Assembly (NCBI GenBank): GCA_014621425.1
Contig: JAANBB010000385.1
Location: 1 to 38,934, forward strand
Direction of reading: 5' to 3'
DNA from: Cylindrodendrum hubeiense
Lineage: Eukaryota; Ascomycota; Sordariomycetes; Hypocreales; Nectriaceae
Length of the DNA: 38,934 nucleotides
How positions within the stretch are numbered: position 1 is the first letter of the stretch; each line of letters starts with the position of its first letter. The position numbers and the translations under genes were made by a program. Below the pieces are notes generated by a model. That model was not told the origin of the DNA. It saw only the letters and a program-made list of their open reading frames with translations, and did not search any database. Positions 7,930-18,100 of this stretch are shown here, piece after piece.

Positions 7930-9692
7930 ATGGCGCGCTTTGTGGATTTGGACGACGACGATGAGGCCGGTCCCATAGTTGTTGGCCCCGGCCCTGGCCC
8001 TGCGCCTGAAGCTCAACAGCCGCATTCTTATGCTGGCGAACCGGCACGTCCCATGCCGATGCCGGGCCTTCATCATAACCACTTTGATCATCACGACCCC
8101 GAGCTACTCCAGCTTCGCCAACAGCAGCAGGAACACAATCATCAGTTGCTACTCAAGAAACTCCAGTTGCTTTCTGCCAACGGAAGGAATGGACATTGGC
8201 CCGACGGCTACTACACAGCAGAACCAATAGCCATGGAAGGTACTACTTTTCGCAGCTCCGCAACCGAAGCGCTGGGATGTTATCCGTATGTTTTTACCGT
8301 CTTTCCTATTCCCTCATGCCTCGTCTGCTCCAATTCACCATTCTCGCCTATCCTGAATGGTTCCTTGTGACAAGACATCCTCATCATGGGACCTTGTCGG
8401 GACCAACCCCAACCGCTCACAACTACTTGATGTTGCAATCATTTCCATGTGTTAACCTGTCTTTCCCCCCTCAACAGGATCGTTATTGCAATCGCCTCTT
8501 CGATCGACCTCAACACCCTCGACGCCCTCTCCCGCACCTGTCGCCTAGTTCATCATGGCCTCCTCCAATATCGTAGCATCCTCCTCTCGTCCACCCTCCG
8601 CTGCGGCAATGAGTCCGTCGCTGTCGATCCCGCCGAGACATTTCGGTACCGCGCTCGAGCCGGGAACTGGTTCTATATGGAAGATGGCCGGAACTATAGT
8701 GGCAAGTCTGGCGATTGCGCCCGCGACATGGTTGGCGAGTGTCGTCGTTGCAACGAAGTGATCTGCAGGGTGAGTGAAATTCCCCGCCAAAGGACCGCTA
8801 CCAGACGGACCAACCGAGAATGAGAATTGATTGCTGACGCGTGAGGTGTGAATGTAGAATTGTGCTATCAAACCCCCAGCACCAGTGGCCTTGCGCGAGA
8901 GACATAGGAGGCTCTGCAAAACCTGTGTTCGCGCCCCCATCGCCACCTTATCAAAACCCCCCCTCGACGCAGCTCTGCCAGTGACTTCAGATGCCGTTCA
9001 GAGGGTTCTTTGCCAGTGCGAAGACGAGGGAGTATGGCTCTGCCAGCCGTGTGGACGAAGTATCCGTGGCGCCGATCATGAATATCAACGGTATGTCCCC
9101 ACTCTTAGCGAAACGCAGCATCGACTAACACCAACACAGCATCTGGCGCTGGCGCAACCAGTACGGCGAGATCCTTGGCGGCCTCGGCACCGGGATCGGT
9201 GAGGGTGACCGTGGCGTCATCTGCGGTCGTGAATCTGATTGCTGTGGCGCCAAGGAGCGTGAGCAGCAGCTTGATTGCGACGCTGAGGACGCTCGTGACG
9301 GCAATGTAGTTGCGACTCCAATCCCAGCCACGACAGCCCCCGTCGACGCCCTGATTGAGTCATTACGCCTGTCCCACCAGCGCACGCCCTCGCCGCAGCT
9401 GGGGCCGGGCTACAACCGCCACGAGATTGAGGGCATTGGCGGTGTCGTCAAGCGTAAGCGCGTGCGCATGGTTCGCGTCGGCGCGTGTGTCCCGGAGTGG
9501 GATGACGAGCGTGGCATTGGGAACAAGATCATGGGCCGTGAGATTCGCGGTGCCCGCCGGAGTTGGTGCGGTTGGTGTTGGCGTGTCGTCCCAGGTGACA
9601 AGGATCTGGGGAATGCGCCTGAGTCGTCCTCGTCGTCTTCCGCGGGGGGTAGTAGTCGAAGAACTTCAACGTCAAATTCCATATTGGGCTGA
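7930..9692 (+). CDS. F-box-like protein with a cysteine-rich (CxxC) region
   Basis: I model four exons: 7930-8285, 8478-8769, 8858-9090 and 9140-9692, giving 477 aa. All three introns are GT-AG (donors GTATGT, GTGAGT, GTATGT), and the second and third have CTGAC and CTAAC branch points. The frame closes exactly at the TGA at 9690-9692. Residues 1-20 are acidic, 60-90 are His/Gln-rich, and about 118-160 (with SSIDLNTLDALSRTCRLVHH) read like an F-box helix pair, the Skp1-binding part of an SCF ubiquitin ligase. Downstream come cysteine pairs at 207/210, 215/218, 236/239 and 278/281, which could bind zinc and may be the substrate-binding part, and later a CGWCW motif. The C-terminus is Ser-rich. 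The role as an SCF adaptor is inferred; the F-box is weak and the substrate unknown. Confidence 0.8.
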
Positions 9693-9848
9693 ACAGCGTT
9701 GGCAAGTTTACGCTGTTGCTCAAATTTGAATATGATTAGTATTGGGTTGGTTTATCTGTTTTGAGTTAAGGATATAGGGCATCTGGCATATTCGGATGAA
9801 TGAGGATGAGTAATGATCATCTATAAAGATGGAAAGCCCCCAGCATAT

Positions 9849-9933
9849 AGGAACATAAGGTCTGGAACATAAAGGGCAAAGTACAAAAGGCTGTTTTGAT
9901 ATACTTAAGCATTCTTGGTGTCGACAGTTATAC
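9849..9933. repeat. Diverged direct repeat, copy 1 (partner at 10435-10517)
   Basis: It starts AGGAACATAAGG and ends CAGTTATAC like its partner. The two copies are about 80% identical by eye, and nearly all differences are C/T or A/G transitions plus two one-base gaps. Weaker similarity continues to the left (AGCATA). Confidence 0.8.
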
Positions 9934-10434
9934 GACAAGTGCTCTCGATCCACTCGCTTCGACAAGTGCTTCCATGATCAAATCTCGGCATATATCAATT
10001 TTCTCAAAGCACTGCACCTTGTCTGCACAGTCTTCACTTTTTTCTGACAGTTGAAAGAGGAAGGTCTTGACCTCATTTGCCAATCTTCAGGGTGTTGTTA
10101 CCCGAGTTACAGCAACGAAGCTTTGGGAGATCGCAGACCCATATACCAAAGTTCCAAAACTTGAACACCTAAGAGGCCTTCCATCCATACATGTGGGATG
10201 CTTGTCTCGTTGATATGAGCGACTAATCGGGTCGGATGTGTGCCAGTCAGAGGTTTTCGAAAGCTGCGATCTGCTCTAGTATGATTGCTGTTGGAAATGA
10301 CGATGTGCGTCTGCTGGATGAGCAACGGATTGACTTGAACTAGATGGGCGTGCCCGGGCATGAGGCATCAGCATGGCGGAAATGCATCCGCCATTCGGGT
10401 CAACAATATGACACCAAAGGCCTAGCATAAGCTT

Positions 10435-10517
10435 AGGAACATAAGGCCTGGGACGCAAGGGGTAAATACAAAGGCTATTTTGATGTATTTAGGACTTCTT
10501 GGTATCGGCAGTTATAC
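10435..10517. repeat. Diverged direct repeat, copy 2 (partner at 9849-9933)
   Basis: Second copy of the repeat, 586 bp downstream in the same orientation. It could be a remnant of a duplicated or mobile sequence; the roughly 500 bp between the copies has no coding region that I recognise. Confidence 0.8.
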
Positions 10518-10682
10518 AATGACTTCCAGTCAACCATTTTTAGCCCTCGAACAGATGACCATCTTTATGTCTCGCTCCAACTCCGAATAATCCTACATGT
10601 TGCCTCAGATGGTCTCGTATGTATACAGGTCCGTGACTTGGTCGTAATGGTACACCTTCTAGTGTCTCTGCGTCTCTCCCGA

Positions 10683-11309
10683 TTACATCTCTCCGCGGTA
10701 CAGCAAATCTGTCCTCCTCTTGCGGTCTTCCCTGGCCTTGGTTCGGATGTGACCCCACCTGCCCTCTCTTCGCTCGGCCTTGTCCTTAAGAGCCTTCAGG
10801 TACTCTGCGGGTGCAGGGGCGGCCATTCGTACGAAGACGGATGAGCACTGGAACTTTTCGGCGAGAGCATACGAGGTCCACTTGAAAGGATCCTCGTTGC
10901 GGAGGCGCTTCATCTCCTTGATGTCCTCGGCGCCTAGGTGGTAGGAAGGAGTACGTCGCTTGTATTCAACCTCCTTGGGCAGTTCGGACACCTTTTTGGG
11001 AGCGGCGGGGGAGTTGGCGATGTGGCGGAGACGAGTAAAGGCGGCGCGGCGAGCATCATTGCTAGGGAGGAAGATGAAGGGCGTGTGTTCGGGAGAAGCT
11101 TCGGAGGAGGGAGGGTTGTAGATGATGGAGTCCGCGGCAGGGAAGGCGATTTGGCGATTGGGGAGGAAGGAGTCGTGGGGCGCAATCTTGAGGGAGCGCT
11201 TTGTGCGAGCCGTCGTCTTGTGTCCACGGACGGCGACGAGAGGGAGGGTCGTCGCGGGGGAAGTGTTCAGCAGCCGGACAGCTGGACGGGCGAGAGCTCG
11301 GAACTCCAT
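10683..11309 (-). CDS. MRPL20: Mitochondrial large-subunit ribosomal protein MRPL20 (mL58)
   Basis: This single-exon gene encodes 208 aa. It matches the fungal MRP-L20 family, a fungal-specific component of the mitochondrial 54S subunit (mL58 in the unified nomenclature). The N-terminus (MEFRALARPAVRLLNTSPAT) is rich in Arg, Ala and Ser without acidic residues apart from Glu2, as in a mitochondrial targeting sequence. The family signature is the central and C-terminal part: RRTPSYHLGAEDIKEMKRLR, then DPFKWTSYALAEKFQCSSVF, a pattern of helices that reads a small DNA-binding-like fold, followed by a very basic tail (KAREDRKRRTDLLYRGEM) suited to rRNA contact. The start at 11309 is the only ATG giving a targeting peptide. 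It is convergent with the F-box-like gene. Confidence 0.93.
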   Translation of the reverse strand: MEFRALARPAVRLLNTSPATTLPLVAVRGHKTTARTKRSLKIAPHDSFLPNRQIAFPAADSIIYNPPSSEASPEHTPFIFLPSNDARRAAFTRLRHIANSPAAPKKVSELPKEVEYKRRTPSYHLGAEDIKEMKRLRNEDPFKWTSYALAEKFQCSSVFVRMAAPAPAEYLKALKDKAERREGRWGHIRTKAREDRKRRTDLLYRGEM

Positions 11310-13693
11310 TGTGGTCGATGGAATGATTGTCGCGTGATGTCGTGAGGAGGGACGTGATCGTATGAGAAATGTGGGAGATTGTTTAAGAGAGGGATTTTTT
11401 GGTCGGGCAAACCTCCTTCACCGAGCGCTGGTGAGTGGCCGCTTGAATTGACGAATCGTACGGTCTGGGAATGCACCTTCGCGATCACTCCCCAATTGAG
11501 GATCTGAAGTTTCTGCCGTGAGGCCTGCTTACATAAGGCATGAGCTTACATAACGGGTCGAGCTTGTCGATCTCGTCACGTTTCAATCACATGATCAGTC
11601 ACGGGGGTTATCTGCGCTAGCTCGGGATCGGCGGCCCGATGACGTCGTAGCTCAGGTTCGAACCACCAAGCGAAGTGCGAGCCCCTCTATGGCTTCCAGC
11701 AGCCCCTCTGTGGCTTTTCTATCCTAAGCATCAAGCTTCACCTGTGACGAGGCCATGTTTCAACCATGTCGGCCAAGAACAGATCAGATCCTCCCGGCGA
11801 TATTGGTACCATTTGATGGACCCTGAAGACCCTTTGCTCGGTGGCAAAGATAGGGGCTGCTCCCGAGCCTATCAGGGGCTTTCGTATTCGTAGCATGAAT
11901 GAGGGGGGAATCCAATCAAGGCCAATGTAGTGTCGTATTTGATAGTGTCCTGCGTTGGCTTCTGGCGAGGAATCCAAGGTCAAAAAAGGCAGCCCAAGGG
12001 GGTTAAGCAAGGAACTCTCCCCTCCTTTCTCAGTGTCTTTGAGATCGAGGCGCGTGGATCCCACCCTGATTTGGGGGTGCTGTGATATGCTGTGCCATGT
12101 CGTGCCTTACTGAAGTAGGACAGGGCAGAGTGCGTGATGTGCAAGCGCTTGACGAAAGGCGCTGTCACGAGGGCATGTTAGTAGCGGGGTTATCACCCGC
12201 TGAGTCGAGAGATGAGGAGAGGGGAAGACGACGAGGAAGATCAGGCTCTTGTGGAGGCAAGCGATTCCCGAGTTGGGTGACGCATGATGCCTTGTTCCCA
12301 GCCGAGGCCGAGACAGAAGGAGATATGGAGTGACAGCGTGAAAACACCAGGTTGGCAATCAAGCATGACGAATGCAACCCGATCTCAGCCCATCCGAGTC
12401 TTATCCTATCACGAACAATTTTCCCAAGCAAAGTCTCCATCACCATGATCTCCAGTTTCTTTTTCTGCTGCACCTTGCATTCACGGGGCAAATTCCAACA
12501 GATTTTGTCCCGGGGGCACCGTGGTCAGTCTGTGACTTGCATGTACTTACATCACATACGGCACTATGCATGCAGCAATCAATGCATCGCCCTTTCATGC
12601 TGCCCACAACTGGCACTGTTTCTGGGCACTTTACTGCAGGGTGCGACAATGTAATTGCTCCTCTCCACACGATGCCATGGACGACGGCGGTCCAGCCAAC
12701 CAACGTCGCCAAGGGCGATGCAAAACACCAAGGCAATCCCCGAGTCGCGACGGGCTGGTTAAATTGGTTTGCGCGTCTCAGATGTGGTCAACTGGCATCC
12801 AGCCTCGGTGCGCCAGCAACGAACCCAACCACCAACAGGCGACCAAAGCCTAAATAAGAAATGGAAAGAGAAAAGGGACCGACTCATGGCGCCCGCGGCA
12901 GTCGTCCCGTCAGTCTCGTGCCCGCCAGGATCTCCGTAGTTGACTTGTGAACTGGATGCCTGGTGGTGGCTGTTCCGTTGATTAATACCCGCCGGCCCCG
13001 TGCCTTGCTTTGCAGTCCGGTGCGCTGATCTTGTTTCTGCACTGCTCTGCACAGCTCAGCCAAAGATCTGGCACTTTGCTCCTCTGCAGCCACACACGCA
13101 AACACACACACCATCTGTCTGCCCTCGGCCCTCTGCTGACATCTAATCCCTCTCTCGAATCCTTTTGTTCTTGTCCAACTGCATCTCCGGCAGCTATTTC
13201 TCCGCCCCTTCCTTCCACTCCTTCTCCTTCCTCCCCTCTCCCTTCGCTCCCGCAGGCCAGACATTAATCCTGCCAACCAACCCTGCCAACCCTGTCACAA
13301 GCAACGCAGCCAACACGCCCACTTACGAATTCACCCACTCCCCCTTGGCTTGGGATATTTCCTCCTCGCCCTTTGCGCCATCTGCCGACGTCATCCTCAA
13401 GCACCGAGTCTCTCCTTTCCCTCCATCTCCGCGTCCCTCGCACAGGGCTTCCACCTCAACCCGCCGCCTCGAGCCGTTGACCTCACTCCCGCCTGACGCG
13501 CTTCGACCCATCGTGTTGCGTCACTTCCATCGTCAAGTGGCCCCTCCACGAGGCCCCAGCCAGAAACCAGACCAGACGGCGGCACAGCGGACAACGGCAC
13601 AGCCGTGATTAGTTGGTCCCTAATAACTAGCGCTGGCCGCAGCGGGTCTGGTGCGTCTTGGATCGGGAGCTACGGACGGTCGTGCAGTCCAAG
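11310..13693. other. Long intergenic region between MRPL20 and the Ser/Pro-rich gene
   Basis: This contains the MRPL20 promoter on the left and the upstream region of the gene at 14041 on the right. Open frames of up to about 160 codons exist, but they overlap on several strands, lack recognisable motifs and look random. From about 13030 the plus strand becomes pyrimidine-rich (13160-13440 especially), which suggests the transcription start of the downstream gene lies there. No RNA gene was found. Confidence 0.5.
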
Positions 13694-13948
13694 GTATGTG
13701 CTGTATTCAATATTGCCCACTACCGGTTTCAATGTCTCCCCTTCCGAGGGCGGCGGCGGATGGCGGCAGCGAATAGCGGCCCGTCATGTACGGCGAGCCG
13801 TGTCGCACGCCCTGGCTGGTGATATTTTTATTTTCATCCCCGCCGCCTCTGCTTCTTGGCCCAACTCAGCCCTGCTGATGACCTGTCTTCGTTTCGCTTC
13901 CATGCAACTGCATTTCAAGGGCACGGTTACTAACAGCTTGGCTCCTAG
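13694..13948 (+). other. Probable 5'UTR intron of the Ser/Pro-rich gene
   Basis: Donor GTATGT at 13694, branch point TTACTAAC at 13927-13934 and acceptor TAG at 13946-13948, 13 nt after the branch point, make a 255-nt intron. It ends 92 nt before the ATG at 14041. All three signals match the fungal consensus, and there is no coding frame across them, so it would lie in the leader. Confidence 0.65.
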
Positions 13949-14040
13949 AAAACCAGTATTCAACCCTCCTCTTCCCTCCTGCATCCGTCTTCAACGACAG
14001 CTACAACCCACCCCACTAGCCATCGCCTCTAGTCCTCATC

Positions 14041-15183
14041 ATGAGCCTTGCCCAACCCGCAACCGCCGCCCCGGGCGGCCGATACTCCGAGGCCATCCTG
14101 GCTGAAGAGCGCTTGAACAATTCGACACCCAGGGCTAGCGACTTCATGGACGAAGAAGGTAGCCTGACGGAAGATTCCAAAAAGGAAAGCAAGAGCAAGA
14201 AACGCAGCTTGTTCGGGTTCGGAAAGAAAAAGACCCCGACAACTAAGAAGTCGACGGACTCCTCGAAATCCGATGCCCGATCGCAGTCGCCAAGCAAGTC
14301 GTACTCGGCCACCACGAGCCCGCCTACCCTGTCCCGGGATACGTCGAAGCTGTCTGCTACGCAGTCCTCACCCTGGGCCACCCAGGGAGAGCAATCATTC
14401 GTGTTGCCTTCGTCCCCCACCCGCGGCTTCACCGGCTCGCCACGCCTATCCTCACCTGCCACCTCGCAGATTTTTGAGCGCGACGTCCAAGAAAGCGCCG
14501 TCCTTGGTCCCAACTCCCCAGCGATCCCCGCCCACATCCAGACCGAAGACTATATCCCCTCAGTTCTTGACGACGCTTCCGAGGCCATCACAAATCGGAA
14601 GCTTGACCCCGACACGGTAGAGATTGTAACGCACAGCTCGCATCAGCCCGCCTCTGTGACGATTAACCCGTGCGACCAAACGGCCAGTGAGTGGGCCGCG
14701 GAACTCGCTTCTTTTGCGGACCGAGATATTGGCTTGACCGACAATGCTTCCAACTATGGATCTCTCGACTCCTCTGACGTTCGCCGATTATCCTTCATCT
14801 CGTTTGCCGATGTCGTACAGGCTGAGCATGGATCCCATTCAGCAATTCCTGGATCCCGCGACAGCATCCACATGGCAGGACTCACTTCTTTCCCTGCGGC
14901 AATGAACCGATCGCCCTCGCCCATCCGGTCACCTGTATCAAGCCAGGGACCTGAAACGAGCCCTCCCACAAGCAGCCCTGGAAGCATGAAGGGTCTCGAG
15001 TTGAGCCCGCACCGGAAGCCTCTGGGTAGCCCAACCAGTATCACCAACCTCAGCATCAGCGTCCCGGGTGGTGACCTCAACATTGAGACCATGAGTCAGG
15101 CTTTGAGAAGGACTGGCAGTGCAGATCTCAGCAATGTCCGAAGCATCCCCACAAGCCCGATCGAATCATCGAACCTCCGCTGA
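14041..15183 (+). CDS. Ser/Pro-rich, largely disordered protein of unknown function
   Basis: This single-exon gene encodes 380 aa. The start at 14041 (CATCATGAG context) follows a pyrimidine-rich leader with a probable UTR intron. The protein is about one third Ser, Thr and Pro, with no signal peptide, membrane segment or enzyme motif. Residues 47-75 form a Lys-rich patch (KKESKSKKRSLFGFGKKK), a possible nuclear localisation or membrane-contact signal. A less disordered segment around residues 230-262 (NASNYGSLDSSDVRRLSFIS, then FADVVQAEHG) and the C-terminal block (LSISVPGGDLNIETMSQALR) look like short conserved motifs. Many SP/TP sites suggest regulation by proline-directed kinases. I think it is a conserved fungal protein but cannot name it; codon use is consistent with a real gene. 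Confidence 0.85.
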   Translation: MSLAQPATAAPGGRYSEAILAEERLNNSTPRASDFMDEEGSLTEDSKKESKSKKRSLFGFGKKKTPTTKKSTDSSKSDARSQSPSKSYSATTSPPTLSRDTSKLSATQSSPWATQGEQSFVLPSSPTRGFTGSPRLSSPATSQIFERDVQESAVLGPNSPAIPAHIQTEDYIPSVLDDASEAITNRKLDPDTVEIVTHSSHQPASVTINPCDQTASEWAAELASFADRDIGLTDNASNYGSLDSSDVRRLSFISFADVVQAEHGSHSAIPGSRDSIHMAGLTSFPAAMNRSPSPIRSPVSSQGPETSPPTSSPGSMKGLELSPHRKPLGSPTSITNLSISVPGGDLNIETMSQALRRTGSADLSNVRSIPTSPIESSNLR

Positions 15184-18100
15184 GGGGATAATTGGGATGA
15201 CACGGCGAGAAAACTACGTCAGATAAGAACGATGACCACACGGCAGGGACAATATTCTTATTGTCTGTTGACTTCACTTCACTTCACTTTACTTCACTTC
15301 GATTACGATGCCCCTCCTAGTACCATGGGGCATATTTTGACAGGGGTCTGAGCACGGGGACTCTGGGATTTGACAATTGGGAGTTGGAAGACAAGTTTAT
15401 TGGCGTCAACGATGCTTTACGCACTCTACAGGGATCATGCACAATTTATTGTTTTTTTGTCACTTTTTGGAAGCTCAAATTATCTCCTCCTGAAAGGCAG
15501 CTTTTTTCCCCCTAGGTTTCCTTTCTTTCTCCGCCCAGAGAAGTTTCGTGGGAGATTGGGCGGTGCAGATGATTGCGATTTCCGCATGCGTTTTTTATAA
15601 GTCGGGAGCTGTGGAGATAAAGAAAGGCAGGCAAGGCGAAAAACACAAGACAAGAACGATTAAGTTGTGAGTTGTGGCGCATGTATATGATATCACACCC
15701 AGGGACATCCCTCGCTACAGAAATTAGTACGAATACTATTCTCCGTCCAAACGCGCTGCTCGGTTTCATCCCATGTCATCCCATCACCTTCCTCAAATAA
15801 ACTCCGCGGAAGCGGATGCGGATACGGAGTCGGCGTCGGCGTCAGTGCGATAAGCGGGCACCGAAACGAGACGGAGTGGGACAGACGGGCCGCGAGGGGC
15901 ACAGTGTCGGCGATGCTCCACCCTGTGGTACACCAGTCTCAGACTTGAGACTTGTGACAATTTCACAGAACTCCAAGCAAAGACAGACACGTCTGCGGGA
16001 TGCCTTGAAGAGCATTGTCGCGGGTGGATCCGCGGGCGTGCGCGAAGCCCCGAAGGGACTTCCGGCCGGGACTGGGACTTGAGTCGTAGACGTTGCCGAG
16101 ATTGGGAGGAGCTCGTCTCGGGTCAAGGGCGAGCCCACTGAAGGCCCCTGGAGCCTGGAGTGACAGTCCCTGCGCATCAGGACACATTTGAGTCTTGACA
16201 CCCAGACCAATGTCTACGGTCCCCGGATTAGTATCTTCACAGCTGAGGGAATGAGATGAATGCCCGGAGTATCCGCAGAGTCTGAGTGGTTGGGTGACTA
16301 ATTAAGACATGCAGGGACCCGTGGGCTGGGACTGGCCGGGGATGAGATGAGGAGGATGAGATGAAGAGGATAGGATGAACGAAGTTGATGGTGGTTCACG
16401 GCGTATGAGTAGACAGGGAGCACGGGGTACAGCACGCGGGAACTTGGAAGTTGTGGGACAGGAGGTGTTTCGTATGAGAATGTTGGCATAGTGCAAAGGC
16501 AAGGGAATCAGTCGTTCATGGCGATGGTCATGCCAGTGATGATGTGCGGTGTGTGTCTTGCTGGCCCAGAAGCCGAGTCCACTCGACGGGGTAATTGTTC
16601 AGGAGCCTCCCCCACAGGCAAGGCCACGAATGAGTGCCCATGCTACTGAGGCCAGGGGCCTGGATCCCTGTTCCGACGACCCCCCAAAAAGACCAGACGG
16701 AAACATTTGTTGCCCCCAACGAGAAGGCTAGGGCTAAGAATTTCCAAGTACTACATCGATCCATCCCTGCCTGACCTTGTTTCTATTGCCCGGGGTGGCC
16801 AATACCGTCCTACAGACCATCAAACATGGATGGTTGCCGGCCGGTCCCCTGGCACACGGTAACGGTACTAAGCACGACAACCCCATGCGCCTTCGGACTA
16901 CAATATCACACACAAATCCAGGGATTTGCAGGTTGGGTTGTGTGTAAAAACTGGGAACAGGACACAATGGAAAAAGCAAGTCGTAGCCCTCTAATGAAAA
17001 GCAAAACCAGTCAGATGCAATCCCTGTCCTGGAGAGTGGTTCGCTAAACCGTTGTCGGAGGACGCACATCGCTGCTCTCACGCATGAGGACATGATGACA
17101 GGTGCCAGAGGTCTGGTTCGAGTGGGCGACACGTGGAAAGCGGGACGGAGAATTAAATAAGAAGGATTCGACAGAAGAGCCAACACGTCTCCGGCCGGCC
17201 GGGAATGAGTCTCTGAGGATCGTCATTCGTTTGAGTTATGACTTGTCGTGAGATCAGGATAGGAATCAACGGGCCGGCACCGATCCCAAACGTCAGCAGC
17301 CGTGCAGATGGAACATGAACTGTCACTTTTTTCTTTCTTGCTATTTGCTTTTTGTCATCTGCTGACTCTTGTCACGCGGAGAGTGTGAGATGTGAGTGAT
17401 TGAAACTAGTACCGTTGAGGCTTCCGGAAGTGGGCAAATTTGGGGGGGACTTGGACTTGGGGGGGTTGTTCTGACCCCAGCGGCCGCAGAAGCTTCTTTG
17501 GCTTCTTCATCGTCAATGTGCCGTCTTAGGAGATTTCTCTCCGCCCTTGCTTGTCGAAGGCCTTCGCCGCAGCCTGGTTTACCGAGGACGTAGTGCGTGT
17601 TGTCGATCAGCTGGATGAGCTAGGGTGGTTGAGCTTCGCCAGGCCTAGGTTGGCAAAGACCAGCTTCCTGACTTGTGTTGCCTGCCATCCTTCAACCGAT
17701 GTCAACCTATTATTGACAGACCTTGTAATGTACTTGTATGTAGCAATTCTCTCTAACAACTGCATGTTATTTCCACCCATTTCCAACATTGGCGCTCCAC
17801 TCGCGACGGAAAACACAATCCCAGCGTGCCCACTCCGCCCGCTCTTTTCGATCCCACTCAATTACCAGCCCGAACCTCCGTCCAGCTCGCCATCAGCTAT
17901 CGTTGGTCGCTATCACACCCGGCCTCGCAGCCTAGCCAGGCTGGACACTGGGGGAGTCAGTGCGCACCGGCACTATGGAGGACTGGCGGCCTGCAAAGAG
18001 GGTCTGCAGCCTAGGCGGGATGTGATCCCGCGTCAGCGGGCTGGGTTTAGTGGGTTGGCTCATGGAACGATGTCAAAAACGGCGCCTGGTGCACTGGGGA

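Larger units (their letters stand above)
9693..10682. other. Non-coding stretch between two convergent genes
   Basis: It holds the 3' ends of the F-box-like gene and of MRPL20. Short open frames on both strands look random. The recognisable content is a diverged direct repeat with copies at 9849-9933 and 10435-10517, listed separately. Confidence 0.55.

Noticed and set aside
11643..11690. tRNA-like sequence: GTAGCTCAGGTTCGAACC looks like a D-arm joined to a T-loop
   Set aside because: The T-stem does not pair over five bases on either strand, and there is no anticodon arm or acceptor stem around it. At most it is a fragment.
12372..12857. 161-codon open frame between MRPL20 and the Ser/Pro-rich gene
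   Set aside because: No ATG-led protein-like start, His/Gln/Pro-rich random composition, and competing frames on both strands.
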